Counted from the first letter of the stretch, positions 1-9,477 are shown. The stretch is DNA of 64,000 bases from Pseudomonas sp. UBA1879 (GCF_002338065.1 NZ_DDHJ01000014.1:186001-250000), one strand, 5' to 3'. Notes: generated by a model not told the origin, from the letters alone. Numbers and translations are program-made.

Positions 1-170
1 AAACCAACAGCCGTTATGGCGCGATGACGTTTTTCACGGGGCTGGCCTCGGATGGCGAGGCCTGGGTGGGATACATCCAGAAAGTCGGCTGGACGACAAT
101 CAGCCGAGTGTCCAGCTCCAGCGGCAGCCGGAGCAAGATCACCTGTGATCGCGTGATGGGCTGTCGTTAA
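1..170 (+). CDS. C-terminal end of an unidentified protein (partial)
   Basis: An open frame enters from the left edge (first full codon at base 3) and ends at a TAA at 168-170, giving 55 residues without a start in view. The tail is rich in Ser, Gly and Arg and ends in CDRVMGCR. I do not recognise the family. It converges on the amidase gene, and the two stop codons overlap (167-170), which suggests the frame is real. Two cysteines near the end would suit an exported protein, but that is only a guess. Confidence 0.45.
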   Translation, partial: TNSRYGAMTFFTGLASDGEAWVGYIQKVGWTTISRVSSSSGSRSKITCDRVMGCR

Positions 171-1420
171 ACGACCGCCTGTTCCGCCGCCTTCTGTTCC
201 TGCCGCCAGGCGATGAATGAGCCCGCTGGCGGGTTGGCTTCGAAATACTGCTTCATGCCCGAGAACAAACCGTCTGCCACCGCTTGCTGATGACGCGCTG
301 TCACCAGACGCTGACTGTCCTGGCTGTTTGAGATGAAACCGGTCTCGACCAGAATCGATGGCACGTCCGGCGACTTCAGCACGGCAAATCCGGCCTGCTC
401 TACGCGTTTCTGGTGAAGCGTCGTGACGCCTTCCAGACTACCCAACACCGTGTGGCCCAGCTGAAGGCTGGCCGCGATAGTCGCGTTCATCGACATGTCG
501 AGAATGACGCCCGCCAGCATCGGGTCTTTGTCTTTCAGGTTCAGCAGGCTGTTGGCGCCAATGAGGTCCGCGCCGTTTTCACGCTGAGCCATGAAGCGCG
601 CAGTTGCCGAACTCGCACCATTTTCCGATAGCGCGAACACCGATGCGCCAGAGGCCGTCAGCCTGGGCGCCGCATCGGCATGGACCGAAATGAACATGTC
701 GGCATTGTGTTTACGGGCGAAATCGACGCGCTTGCGCAGCGGCACGAAGAAGTCGTCGTTACGCACCAAACGCACGTCGAAGCCTTTCTCGCGCTTCAAC
801 CGTTTGGCGAGCAACTGTGCGATCGACAACACCACGTCTTTCTCGCGCTCGCCTCTGGAACCCACAGCGCCTGGATCTTTTCCGCCGTGACCCGCATCAA
901 CCACCACCATGATGTCGCGCTTGGGATGCGCCTTATCCAGCACCGGCGCAGGCGGTTGCTTGGCCAACGCCCCAGGGGCCGCCGCCAGTTGCACGGGCAC
1001 TTGAGGCTTCAGATCGTGGCCGAGATCAACCACCAACCGATTGCCCTGCGCGCCTTCCGGTCCGAGCAGAAAACTGTTGAGCTGCACTGGTGAAGCAAGG
1101 TCGAGCACGATACGCGTATCGCCCTGGCCGAAATGACCGGAACGAATCGCCTTGATCGGCGTGTTCTCCAAGGCCAATTCGGGAAAATTGCCTGCCAGCC
1201 GCGCGCCGCTCACGTCAATGATGATGCGTTCAGGGGCGCTCAACGTGAAGGTCTTGTACTGCACCGGGCCACTCAGATCGAAGACCAATCGCAGCTTGTT
1301 ATCAGAACGCCAAAGTCGGGCATTTCGAATTTGCGCAGCATTGGCAGCGTTGACCGAAAAAGGAAGCGCGAAGGCGGCGCTGGCCAAAAGCATATTGAGC
1401 AGCATTTGACGTCGATGCAT
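167..1420 (-). CDS. amiC: N-acetylmuramoyl-L-alanine amidase, AmiC type
   Basis: Zinc hydrolase that cuts the amide bond between N-acetylmuramic acid and the stem peptide of peptidoglycan, acting in the periplasm during daughter-cell separation. I place the start at the ATG at 1418-1420 (417 residues); it opens with MHRRQMLL, a positive, twin-arginine-like signal sequence ending near SVNA. An AMIN domain (roughly residues 30-130) targets the septum, and an Amidase_3 domain follows from about residue 170, with VVVDAGHGGKDPGA (zinc His), ISVHADA and a late VETGFISN segment carrying the catalytic Glu. There is no LysM repeat, unlike AmiB. The location on the left side of the origin region matches the amidase gene called amiA in P. 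aeruginosa, so the symbol is by family rather than strict orthology. Confidence 0.9.
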   Translation of the reverse strand: MHRRQMLLNMLLASAAFALPFSVNAANAAQIRNARLWRSDNKLRLVFDLSGPVQYKTFTLSAPERIIIDVSGARLAGNFPELALENTPIKAIRSGHFGQGDTRIVLDLASPVQLNSFLLGPEGAQGNRLVVDLGHDLKPQVPVQLAAAPGALAKQPPAPVLDKAHPKRDIMVVVDAGHGGKDPGAVGSRGEREKDVVLSIAQLLAKRLKREKGFDVRLVRNDDFFVPLRKRVDFARKHNADMFISVHADAAPRLTASGASVFALSENGASSATARFMAQRENGADLIGANSLLNLKDKDPMLAGVILDMSMNATIAASLQLGHTVLGSLEGVTTLHQKRVEQAGFAVLKSPDVPSILVETGFISNSQDSQRLVTARHQQAVADGLFSGMKQYFEANPPAGSFIAWRQEQKAAEQAVV

Positions 1421-1589
1421 GACACGTTCCGAAAGAAAATGAGCATTGCAGCCCGGGTTGAAACGACACTCTTCGTAACAATATAACATGCCGCCCGTTG
1501 CGTGAAGATGAAGCTTATTTCAGAAACGGTGAGCTTTTTATGCCGTAAAACAATGGGTAACGGCCAAAAACTCATGTGAAACAACAAGA

Positions 1590-1605
1590 TGTTCCACGTG
1601 GAACA
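1590..1605. other. parS centromere site (ParB binding)
   Basis: Perfect 16-bp palindrome TGTTCCACGTGGAACA in the gap between the amidase and the DUF3617 gene, identical to the consensus bacterial parS. It is the outlying copy: the parAB genes lie about 45 kb to the right and three more copies lie in and after recF/gyrB. ParB would load here to position the origin region. Confidence 0.93.
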
Positions 1606-1678
1606 GGATCGTTATTGAGAGAGGAAAAACGGAAACGCCCCGGCGGGCGGGACGTTCAGAAGGGTGGCTCGGCAATTT

Positions 1679-2200
1679 TCAGGTGCGGGGTTTGACGGTG
1701 CCGCAGTTCTGGCCAAGCCAGACTGCTTTGGTGTCCATACTGCCGTTTTGCTGCTGGCCCGTAGCGTTGAAGGACCCGATGACGTGTGTCGTGAACTGAC
1801 GATCGCTCTGGAACTGGGCTGTACCTGTGCCCTGCGCACGAGGGCAGCTGAATTTGAATTTCCAGGTCGCGCCGTTGCGATCCGTGATTTGTTGCGTACA
1901 ACCGGTCTTGGGATCAGTGAGCGGAATCTGCTCATTTTTAACCTGCTCAGGCGTCAGGCAGACCCGCACACCTTGACCTCCGAGGGTAATGCCTTGTTTT
2001 GCCAACATTTGTTCCATGGCGGCGCGCTGTTGCGGCGCCATCATTTGCAGCTGGGCAAGCATCACTTGCATGTCTGGCATTTGCTGACCGTCGACCTGCA
2101 TGTTGCTCGACGTCAACTCCCACAAACCGGGCTGAAGCACTTGCGCTTGAGCGAAGGGCGCAGCCAGACAAACCATCAACGCCAATACGCGCTTTTTCAT
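1679..2200 (-). CDS. DUF3617 family exported protein
   Basis: Small secreted protein of unknown function, 173 residues from the ATG at 2198-2200, preceded by an AAGGAAA ribosome site. Residues 1-19 form a Sec signal peptide (MKKR start, cut after FAQA). The mature part begins with QPGLWELTSSNMQVDG, the family's characteristic opening, and then has a Met/Gln-rich helix (about 45-75) and a C-terminal domain with four cysteines (VCLTPEQ, TGCTQQ, FSCPRA, QNCGTV) that could form two disulfides. It stands alone, divergent from cardiolipin synthase. Nothing in the sequence reveals a substrate. Confidence 0.8.
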   Translation of the reverse strand: MKKRVLALMVCLAAPFAQAQVLQPGLWELTSSNMQVDGQQMPDMQVMLAQLQMMAPQQRAAMEQMLAKQGITLGGQGVRVCLTPEQVKNEQIPLTDPKTGCTQQITDRNGATWKFKFSCPRAQGTGTAQFQSDRQFTTHVIGSFNATGQQQNGSMDTKAVWLGQNCGTVKPRT

Positions 2201-2384
2201 GAACCTGTTTCCTTTATGTGCACTAAAACCATTGAATACGGGAGCTGGGAGTCCAGGCATGGCCGCCAGACGATGACACTTAGACGACGAAACTGATAGC
2301 CAGTTGCAGCCACAATAAAATAGCGACAATCCCCATCTGCTGTGGTCTGTTAGACACCTATACGCGTCGAGCACAAGGTTGCGC

Positions 2385-3824
2385 ATGGATTATCACAGCC
2401 CGTATTTCTTTGGCTATCTGCTGGGTTTCACTCACCTGCTTGGCATCGTAGCAGCGATTCATGCCTTGCTGACTGTGCGCACCGCACAAGGCTCAATTGC
2501 GTGGGCCATGCCGCTGATTTTTATCCCGTACATCACGATCATTCCCTATCTGGTGTTCGGCCGCAGCACATTCGACGCTTACATCAAAGCACGGCGCCAA
2601 GCCAACACTGAGATGCGCAATGCGATCGTCGATTTCAATTGGAAACCCTGGATTGAAGAGGCCGTCGCGGCGCGGCGCTCCGATGCCTATGAGTCTTTGC
2701 GCGCCATGCCCAAACTCGGGCGCATGCCCTGCCTCGCCAACAACGAGGTGAAACTGCTGATCAACGGCGACGCGACATTCACCGCCATTTTCGACGGGAT
2801 TCGCGCGGCCAGGCGCGTGGTGTTCGTGCAGTTCTTTATCATTCATGACGACGGTTTGGGGCGTCGTCTGCAATCGCTGCTGCTTGAGAAAGCGGCCGAA
2901 GGGGTTGAGGTTTTCGTGCTGTACGACCGTATTGGCAGCCACTCCCTTCCGGCCAGCTACATCGAAAAGCTTCGGGCTGGCGGTGTGCAGATCAGAGCCT
3001 TCGCCACTCGCGGTGGATGGCTCAATCGCTTTCAGGTGAATTTCCGCAATCACCGCAAGATCGTCGTCGTCGACGGCGTAAAGGGCTTTGTCGGCGGGCA
3101 TAACGTCGGCGACGAGTACATGGGACTCAAACCGCCGCTTGCGCCGTGGCGGGACACCCATGTGTCGGTTGTCGGCCCGGTCGTGGCGTGCTTGCAGGAG
3201 TCATTCGCCGAGGACTGGTTCTGGGCGACCCGCGAGCTGCCGCCGCTGATCCTGCCTGAAAGCTATCCCGAAGACGGCGTTCTCTGTCAGTTCCTTGCCA
3301 CCGGCCCGGCCGATCCCCAGGAAACCTGCTCGCTGTTTTTCGTCGAAGCGATTCACGCCGCGACTGAGCGAGTGTGGATCACCACGCCTTATTTCATTCC
3401 CGATGAGGCCGTATCGGCAGCGCTGCGTCTGGCGGTGTTACGCGGCGTCGACGTACGTCTGCTGCTGCCGTCGCGGCCTGACCATTACACGGTGTATGCG
3501 GCGTCCAGTCTGTTCGCGTTCGAGGCCGTACGCGCGGGTGTCCGGATATTTCGCTACAAGCCGGGCTTTCTGCACCAGAAAGTGGTGCTGGTGGACAACG
3601 AGATTTCGGCGATCGGCAGCGCAAACCTGGATAACCGCTCGTTTCGTCTTAACTTCGAATTGATGCTGCTGACCGTGGACGAGGCCTTTGCGCGGGAAGT
3701 GGAGGCGATGCTGACCGAGGACTTCGCGCAGGCCCACGAGATTTCCATCGAAGAGAGCAAAGAGACCCACCATTTACAGCAACTGGGGATGCGTGTGGCG
3801 CGGTTGATTTCACCGATCTTGTGA
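2385..3824 (+). CDS. cls: cardiolipin synthase
   Basis: Membrane phospholipase-D-superfamily enzyme that condenses two phosphatidylglycerol molecules into cardiolipin and glycerol. I choose the ATG at 2385 (479 residues); an in-frame TTG two codons upstream is the only longer start. Two N-terminal membrane helices (about 8-28 and 38-58) precede two HKD catalytic motifs: NHRKIVVVD near residue 220 followed by GGHNVGDEY, and LHQKVVLVD near residue 397 followed by GSANLDNRSF. Length and motif spacing are normal for bacterial ClsA. It is monocistronic and ends just before a REP hairpin that may protect or terminate the transcript. Confidence 0.95.
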   Translation: MDYHSPYFFGYLLGFTHLLGIVAAIHALLTVRTAQGSIAWAMPLIFIPYITIIPYLVFGRSTFDAYIKARRQANTEMRNAIVDFNWKPWIEEAVAARRSDAYESLRAMPKLGRMPCLANNEVKLLINGDATFTAIFDGIRAARRVVFVQFFIIHDDGLGRRLQSLLLEKAAEGVEVFVLYDRIGSHSLPASYIEKLRAGGVQIRAFATRGGWLNRFQVNFRNHRKIVVVDGVKGFVGGHNVGDEYMGLKPPLAPWRDTHVSVVGPVVACLQESFAEDWFWATRELPPLILPESYPEDGVLCQFLATGPADPQETCSLFFVEAIHAATERVWITTPYFIPDEAVSAALRLAVLRGVDVRLLLPSRPDHYTVYAASSLFAFEAVRAGVRIFRYKPGFLHQKVVLVDNEISAIGSANLDNRSFRLNFELMLLTVDEAFAREVEAMLTEDFAQAHEISIEESKETHHLQQLGMRVARLISPIL

Positions 3825-3840
3825 AGGCATGGCAACACGT

Positions 3841-3929
3841 TGTGGGAGCCGGCTTGCTGGCGAAAGCGGTGTGTCAGTCAACCTTTGTGCGACTGAACTG
3901 ATGCTTTCGCCAGCAAGCCGGCTCTCACA
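3841..3929. repeat. REP-type inverted repeat
   Basis: Two 27-base arms, 3841-3867 and 3903-3929, are inverted copies with a single mismatch, separated by a 35-base spacer. The arm begins TGTGGGAGCCGGCTTGCTGG, the familiar repetitive extragenic palindrome core of the P. fluorescens/syringae/putida groups. It sits between the convergent cls and cfa genes, where it could act as a transcript-stabilising or terminating hairpin for both. Confidence 0.85.
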
Positions 3930-3954
3930 GGACCCCGTGGTGCTCTGTCAGCGC

Positions 3955-5139
3955 TTAAGCGTAAAGATCATCCCGCGTCAGGGGCAGGTCGTGGCTGCCG
4001 TCGGCAAACGGCTTCACTGCCAAAATCTGATGCAGATTGATCCACCCCTTAGAGAACCCATACGCGCAACCTGCCAGGTACAGCCTGAAAATCCGCAAGG
4101 CCTGCTCCGGCACCATCGCCGCCGCCACGTCGAGCTTCTCTTCCAGCCGTGCGCTCCAGTGGTCGAGAGTCTTGGCGTAGTGCAGACGCAGGCTTTCCAC
4201 GTCCACCACCTCCAGCCCCGCTTCACTGATGAAGCCGCTGATCATCGCCAGATGCGGCAATTCGCCGTTTGGAAACACATAGCGGTCGATGAAGTCTCCT
4301 GCCCCGCGTCCAACGGGACGACCATCGGTATGCTTGGCAGTGATGCCGTGGTTCATCACCAGACCACCCTCCTTCACCGCGCCAAACAGGCACTTGGCGT
4401 ACAGCTCAAGGTTGGCATGGCCAACATGTTCGAACATGCCGACACTGACGATCTTGTCGAAACGGCCATCTTGCGGCAGGTCGCGATAATCGAGCAGTTG
4501 CAGCTCGACTCGATCCTGCAGTCCCTCTGCCTTTACCCGCTCCCGCGCCAGCGTCAGTTGCTCGCGACTCAGCGTGATGCCGAACACCTTCACGCCGTAC
4601 TCTCGGGCCGCGAAGCGGGCCAACCCGCCCCAACCGCAACCCACGTCGAGCAGGTATTCGCCCGGCTTCAGGCGCAGTTTCCGACACAGGTGATGGAATT
4701 TGTCCTGCTGCGCTTGCTCCAGCGTCTCGGCGCCGGTCTTGAAGTACGCACAGGAATAGACCATCTCCTTGTCCAGCCACAGCCGGTAGAAGTCGTTGGA
4801 AAGGTCGTAGTGATAGGAGATCGACTTGGCGTCGGTTTCCTTGTCGTGCTCGGTGCGCACCGGCACAACATCGTCATCCTCGTCCACGAGCGCTGCCGTC
4901 AACTCGTCGCAAACACGCATGACTTCGCTGATCGAACCTTCGAGCTCCAGACGCCCCTCAACGAAGGCGCTGCCCAGCAGGTCAAGGCTAGGGTGGGTGA
5001 AATCGGACACCAGCGAGGGATCCTTGACGACAATCGTGACGCTGGGGTCAGCCCCCAACTCGACTTCATTGCCATCCCAGAGCTTGAGTCGCAGTGGTAA
5101 GTGAAGCTTCTGTAACGCCGGTGGAAGTTGCGCGAGCAT
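3955..5139 (-). CDS. cfa: cyclopropane-fatty-acyl-phospholipid synthase
   Basis: Transfers a methylene group from S-adenosylmethionine to the double bond of unsaturated phospholipid acyl chains, a membrane adaptation typical of stationary phase. I start at the ATG at 5137-5139 (394 residues); a GTG nine codons upstream is possible but weaker. The N-terminal lipid-binding part (about 1-115) is followed by the methyltransferase fold with the SAM loop LLDVGCGWGGLARFA (about residue 160) and the downstream FGITLSREQ strand. The C-terminal part contains YVFPNGELP and HYAKTLDHW, both usual in this family. It lies downstream of the metal ATPase gene on the same strand, but a 279-base gap with a hairpin suggests its own promoter. 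Confidence 0.93.
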   Translation of the reverse strand: MLAQLPPALQKLHLPLRLKLWDGNEVELGADPSVTIVVKDPSLVSDFTHPSLDLLGSAFVEGRLELEGSISEVMRVCDELTAALVDEDDDVVPVRTEHDKETDAKSISYHYDLSNDFYRLWLDKEMVYSCAYFKTGAETLEQAQQDKFHHLCRKLRLKPGEYLLDVGCGWGGLARFAAREYGVKVFGITLSREQLTLARERVKAEGLQDRVELQLLDYRDLPQDGRFDKIVSVGMFEHVGHANLELYAKCLFGAVKEGGLVMNHGITAKHTDGRPVGRGAGDFIDRYVFPNGELPHLAMISGFISEAGLEVVDVESLRLHYAKTLDHWSARLEEKLDVAAAMVPEQALRIFRLYLAGCAYGFSKGWINLHQILAVKPFADGSHDLPLTRDDLYA

Positions 5140-5384
5140 TGAAAACACCCCCTGATCCAGAAACACGGAAAAGGGTAGTCCAAAACCGGCTCCAGAGTAG
5201 GAACCGTCAGGCTATCGGCTTTTATGACGTACTGCGAAGAACCTACTGCCGGGTCAATCTATGCCCAAGGTTATGAGCCAATGTGAAGCCTGCATTGGAG
5301 CACCCTCTTCTTGAATGACAGGTAATTTGTAACAGACTGATTCAAAGCTCAAGCGAATTTTTATACTTAATGCAGACGTCTACA

Positions 5385-5409
5385 TCGGCGCTCTCAGAGA
5401 GGGCGCCGA
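5385..5409 (-). terminator. possible terminator hairpin after the metal ATPase gene
   Basis: Arms 5385-5395 and 5399-5409 pair over 11 bases (one G-T) around a three-base loop, just downstream of the ATPase stop codon on the minus strand. There is no long T run, so termination strength is uncertain. The rest of the 5140-5418 gap shows no gene; it must hold the cfa promoter, which I could not pinpoint. Confidence 0.45.
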
Positions 5410-5418
5410 ATCAATGGC

Positions 5419-7368
5419 TTACGAAGTCGTGTGAAATTTCGCGATGGGCTCGTGGAAACGCAACAGGCGGCCCGCATTGCCCAGTACCAAAAGAGTGCTG
5501 AGATTGTGCAACACGGCGGCGATCATCGCTCCCGCCGTACCGAGAATGCCGAAGGCTGCGAGCGCGACAATCGCCAGCGTCCAGCCGAGCCCGATAATCA
5601 CGTTCACCTGCAAGGTGGACCTGCACTGACGACTCAGTCGCACACACGTCCCCAGACGGCGCAGATCGCTGCCGATCAACACAATGTCAGCGGACGCCAG
5701 CGCGATATCTGCTCCGCCCGCCCCCATCGCCACGCCGACCACCCCGGCTTTCAAGGCCAACGAATCGTTGATGCCATCGCCCACGACCATGGGTCTGAAG
5801 CCGCGCTCGATCTCGCCCATCACCCGATTGAGCTTGTCCTCCGGCAAGGCCTGCGCATGAATATCGCCGATGCCGACCTCGGCACCGACGCTGTCAGCCA
5901 CGCTTTGGCGGTCGCCGGTCAACAGCAGCTGGCGCCCCATCCCCAGCTCACGCAGTTCGCTCAGCGCCAGCCGCGCCTCCGGCTTGAGGCTGTCGGCCAA
6001 CAGCAGCCAGGCGAGGAACACGCCATCGACCGCCAGTCCGGCAATCGGACCGTCGTGATTAGGCACGGGCGAGGTCTGGATCCCCAATTGCGCGAACAAC
6101 TCCGGGCGCCCCATCGCCGCTTCGCCCTTCGCTGTTTGTGCGAGGACACCCAAACCTTGGCGTTCGCGAATGTCCTCAAGGGCCAGCAACTGATCCTTTT
6201 CCACAAGCCCGGCCAGTGCACGACTGACCGGGTGGCTGCTGGCCGAACCGAGGCTGGCCGCCAGGGTGACCAGGTCATCAGGCGCCCCCTCCTCGGCCTG
6301 TACCGATTGCAGGCGAAGGCTGCCGTAGGTCAGGGTGCCAGTCTTGTCGACCACCAGCGACGTGAGGTCGGCGAGTTCTTCGAGGAACGCTGAGCTGCGA
6401 ATCAGGATGCCGTGCCGCGCTGCGACCGCGATTCCTGCGATGGCCGTGGCCGGCGCCGACAACACCAGCGCACAAGGGCAGGCCGCCACCAGCACAGCGA
6501 GCATGGCCTGCGCGTTGTTGGTGATGAACCAGGTGACCGCCGCGATCAGCAACACCAGGACCAAGTAGCTGCCCGCGTAGCGTTCCAGCAATCGCGTGAT
6601 CGGCGGCTTCGAGCGTTCGGCGTTTTGCATCAGGGCGATGACTTTGCCCAGCGTCGACTCGTCACCGATGCGCGTCACTTCGATGCGTAGCAGGCCGTCG
6701 AGGTTGATCGCGCCGCCGAACACTTCCACGCCCGCGCGCGCTTCGAGAGGCACTGATTCTCCCGTGATCGGCGCGGTGTCGAGGCTGGCTTGGCCAGAGA
6801 TCACCAGACCATCGGCCGGCACGCGATCACCAGCCCGCACTTCCACCCGATCCCCGGCGACCAGAGAGCCGTTGTCCACTTCGCGAATCGTGCCGTCCGC
6901 CCCGATCAGCCGCGCATGGCTGCGGGTCAGCTTGCCGAGAGCCTGGATCGCCTCTTGCGAGCCGATGACGCTGCGCTCTTCCAGCACGTGGCCGAAGATC
7001 ATGATGATCGGCAGCAATGCTGCGGTCATCAGGTCGCCCGTGGCCCAGGCGCCGAGCATCGCCAGGGCGATCAGTTGATCGGTGATCCCGTGCAGACTTG
7101 GGTAACGCAGGCTGTGCCAGCCTGCGCTGACCACGGGAATCGCCACCAGCAGCGAGGCGGCGCCCAACAGCAATTGACTGACGCCGACCTGCTCTGGGGC
7201 GAAGAATCGCCAGACCAGCCCCAGTGCCAACAGGCCCAACGCGAGCATCGCCAAGGTCAATTGCCGGGCGGCGCTGCGCTGCTCGGTACCGGTCAGCATG
7301 CTGCCGGGGGCAGGCGCATCGGCGTGGTGATGATCCTGGGTATGGGTGTGTGCGGCTTCGCCACTCAT
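5419..7368 (-). CDS. heavy-metal-translocating P1B-type ATPase
   Basis: Membrane pump that couples ATP hydrolysis to metal export. The 649 residues begin with a His-rich tail (HTHTQDHHH) in place of the usual HMA domain. After four predicted helices come the actuator motif ITGESVP, the metal-site motif CPCALVLSAP, the phosphorylation motif DKTGTLT, the SSHPVSRA motif of P1B ATPases and the hinge GDGINDSLAL. The last helix carries HNLSTLLVLGN rather than the Asp-containing motif of classical ZntA/CadA pumps, so the metal (Zn, Cd, Co or other) cannot be assigned. The start overlaps the stop of the preceding SPFH gene by four bases, making it the last gene of a four-gene operon. Confidence 0.9.
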   Translation of the reverse strand: MSGEAAHTHTQDHHHADAPAPGSMLTGTEQRSAARQLTLAMLALGLLALGLVWRFFAPEQVGVSQLLLGAASLLVAIPVVSAGWHSLRYPSLHGITDQLIALAMLGAWATGDLMTAALLPIIMIFGHVLEERSVIGSQEAIQALGKLTRSHARLIGADGTIREVDNGSLVAGDRVEVRAGDRVPADGLVISGQASLDTAPITGESVPLEARAGVEVFGGAINLDGLLRIEVTRIGDESTLGKVIALMQNAERSKPPITRLLERYAGSYLVLVLLIAAVTWFITNNAQAMLAVLVAACPCALVLSAPATAIAGIAVAARHGILIRSSAFLEELADLTSLVVDKTGTLTYGSLRLQSVQAEEGAPDDLVTLAASLGSASSHPVSRALAGLVEKDQLLALEDIRERQGLGVLAQTAKGEAAMGRPELFAQLGIQTSPVPNHDGPIAGLAVDGVFLAWLLLADSLKPEARLALSELRELGMGRQLLLTGDRQSVADSVGAEVGIGDIHAQALPEDKLNRVMGEIERGFRPMVVGDGINDSLALKAGVVGVAMGAGGADIALASADIVLIGSDLRRLGTCVRLSRQCRSTLQVNVIIGLGWTLAIVALAAFGILGTAGAMIAAVLHNLSTLLVLGNAGRLLRFHEPIAKFHTTS

Positions 7369-8432
7369 TTGTCGGCTCCCTGAATGATCAGGCGTGAATC
7401 GTCATGGGGATCGACCGTCGTCACGGAACCGGCCTGCTTGAGAATGCCCGGCACACGCTCGCGGTAAAGCCGCAGCAGCAGACCGGGGTCGCTCTTGTTC
7501 TGGATAGACTGCGCCAGACCGGTGACGGCAGCGGTGTCGGTCTGCGCCTTGGCCAGTCGCTCGGACGCCTGGGCATGGGCGACCTGCAAAGTGCGATCGG
7601 CCTGCTGGTTAGCGGTCTGGTTTTGCTTTTCGGCATCGGTGCGGGCATTGGCAACGGCCTGATCGGCTTGCTGGCTGGCAGTCAACACCGCGTTGAATGC
7701 GTTGACGGCAGCCGGCGGCAGGCTGGACTGCACGTCCACCCGCACCACTTCGATGCCCAAGCCAACACCCGTCGCGGTCAAGTCTTCGAGGCGCGTGTTG
7801 ATGCCTTGCACCAGATCGCTCCGCAGACGCTCGCGGCGCTCGGCGGCCTGGCTGTCAGCGCCCACCAACTCGGGACGCGCCACCAGAATCGTGTCCAGAT
7901 CCCGCGCCGCCGTCAGGCTGACGGCGCTGCGATTGACCAGACGATCCAGCGCAGGCAGCACATGTTCGCCCTGTAACACGAATTCGCGCGGGTCAGTGAC
8001 CTTGTAGTACGCCGTCACATCCAGCTGTACGACACCAGCATCACCCGTCAGCAGGTAGCCCGAACCGGCCAGCGCGTCACTCATCGGTGTCGCGAAGCTG
8101 GTGACCTTGTCGGCGGCCTGAGCCGTCGCGGAGCGCAGCAGTGTTTCCACATGACGTTCAATCACACGATCCGCCGACGGTAGCAGCACCACTTGCTCGA
8201 ACGGCTGGGGCCAAGCGAGCAACAGACCAGCATTCTGCACGCGATCCAGTTCGCCGAAACGGAACACCACGGCGCGATTTTGCGGGTCGATCTGGCGCAC
8301 GTTGGAAATTGCCCAACCCAGTGCCGCGAGCAACGTCACGACGTACAAACCCATGAACGCCAATCGGCTCGCTTGCAGCCAAGGGCTGTTCACCACCGGA
8401 CGCTCGATCGGGGTCGAGTCCTGCTCACTCAT
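7365..8432 (-). CDS. SPFH/band-7 protein, HflC-like
   Basis: 355-residue membrane-anchored SPFH protein. One N-terminal helix (about residues 23-43, LAFMGLYVVTLLAALGWAI) is followed by the SPFH opening QIDPQNRAVVFRFGEL and an Ala/Gln/Asp-rich coiled coil (about 215-300) ending in LYRERVPGILKQAG. Classical HflC partners HflK to modulate the FtsH protease; this copy is not beside hflX/hfq and is much more divergent, so it is a paralogue. Its ATG overlaps the stop of the upstream HflK-like gene and its stop overlaps the ATPase start (both ATGA), indicating translational coupling and a joint function with the metal pump. Confidence 0.85.
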   Translation of the reverse strand: MSEQDSTPIERPVVNSPWLQASRLAFMGLYVVTLLAALGWAISNVRQIDPQNRAVVFRFGELDRVQNAGLLLAWPQPFEQVVLLPSADRVIERHVETLLRSATAQAADKVTSFATPMSDALAGSGYLLTGDAGVVQLDVTAYYKVTDPREFVLQGEHVLPALDRLVNRSAVSLTAARDLDTILVARPELVGADSQAAERRERLRSDLVQGINTRLEDLTATGVGLGIEVVRVDVQSSLPPAAVNAFNAVLTASQQADQAVANARTDAEKQNQTANQQADRTLQVAHAQASERLAKAQTDTAAVTGLAQSIQNKSDPGLLLRLYRERVPGILKQAGSVTTVDPHDDSRLIIQGADK

Positions 8433-9466
8433 GGCTGCGTTCCAGCCTTGCCGTCCTGCTTTCCATCCAGGCTCGGCGGCCCATCCACTAACACGCGGAA
8501 CGGCGCGGCGTCGGTGCGCAGGATCAGCTTGGTGGTCGGGCCGACGACGGTCCCGAGGGTGTCCAGCGAGCGCAGCAGGTTGTACAGCTGCGGCGAACTG
8601 GCGTAGGCGCGGCCATAGATCAGCGCGGCTTCGACGCGGGATTGGGCTTCGATGTCGGCGGCTTTAACCGTCGCGTCCGCTTCGACGATGCGCGCGTCGC
8701 GTTCTGCCGCCGAGCGAATCTGCGCCGCCTCGCGTTTGCCAATGGCCGTGCGTTCGGTGGCGATGGTTTCACGTTCGGCGCGCATCCGATCAACGGTCGC
8801 GTTGAGCGTCACCGAAGGCAGTGTCAGACGCTCCACGCCCACTTGCAGGACGCGTACGCCATAGGTTGTCAGCAATTGCTTGTCGATCTGCTGGCGCAGC
8901 TGGTTTTCGAAATCGCCGATGCGCACTTGATTGGCATCGGTGTTGATCAGGCTCGACAGGTCGAAGCTCGCCGCGGTGGTTTCCAGCGCGGAGCCGACGA
9001 AGGTGCGGATCTGCCGCGCTGCTTCGTCCGGCTCGTTCTGCACAGCGCGCATGAAGCGCTTGACGTTGTCCGGGTCGCCTTGCACCTGCCAGGCGACATA
9101 GGCCTGCACAATGATGCGCAAGCCGTCGCGGGTGCCCACATCCTGCAAGCCGCTGGACGTGGTACGCAGACGCAGGTCCACCGGAATGGCCGCTTCGAAC
9201 GGCGCGGGCCAGCGCCAGCTCAGGCCAGGTTCGAGCAGCACCCGGGCCGGGTTACCGAAACGGGTGACGACCGTCGCTTCGCCGGAGCGCACTTGCACCA
9301 GGCTCGCGGCCGCCACGGCAAACGCGATCAGCACCGCCGCCAGCGCGGCACGGCGCCAAGGAAAGCCCACCGGCCCCGACGCTTCGCCGTGGTGATGATG
9401 ACCATGATGATGCCCATGGCCGTGACCGCCGTGGTCGTGATGATCGTGGGAATGAAACAGACTCAA
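8429..9466 (-). CDS. SPFH/band-7 protein, HflK-like, His-rich N terminus
   Basis: 345 residues. Residues 6-27 are largely His, Asp and Gly (HSHDHHDHGG and so on), a probable metal-binding tail, followed by one membrane helix (about 36-56) and an SPFH domain (VRSGEATVVTRFGNPARVLL onward) with a C-terminal helical stretch ending in SLDTLGTVVGPTTKLIL, typical of HflK. The start appears to be TTG at 9464-9466: no ATG or GTG is close, and AGGAG lies seven bases upstream. It is the middle SPFH gene of the operon. The His-rich tails here and on the ATPase point to a metal-related job for the complex. Confidence 0.83.
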   Translation of the reverse strand: MSLFHSHDHHDHGGHGHGHHHGHHHHGEASGPVGFPWRRAALAAVLIAFAVAAASLVQVRSGEATVVTRFGNPARVLLEPGLSWRWPAPFEAAIPVDLRLRTTSSGLQDVGTRDGLRIIVQAYVAWQVQGDPDNVKRFMRAVQNEPDEAARQIRTFVGSALETTAASFDLSSLINTDANQVRIGDFENQLRQQIDKQLLTTYGVRVLQVGVERLTLPSVTLNATVDRMRAERETIATERTAIGKREAAQIRSAAERDARIVEADATVKAADIEAQSRVEAALIYGRAYASSPQLYNLLRSLDTLGTVVGPTTKLILRTDAAPFRVLVDGPPSLDGKQDGKAGTQP

Positions 9467-9477
9467 GGGACGACTCC

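Noticed and set aside
3829..5100. 423-residue open frame on the plus strand
   Set aside because: It is the antisense of the clearly recognisable cfa gene and has no protein-like motifs.
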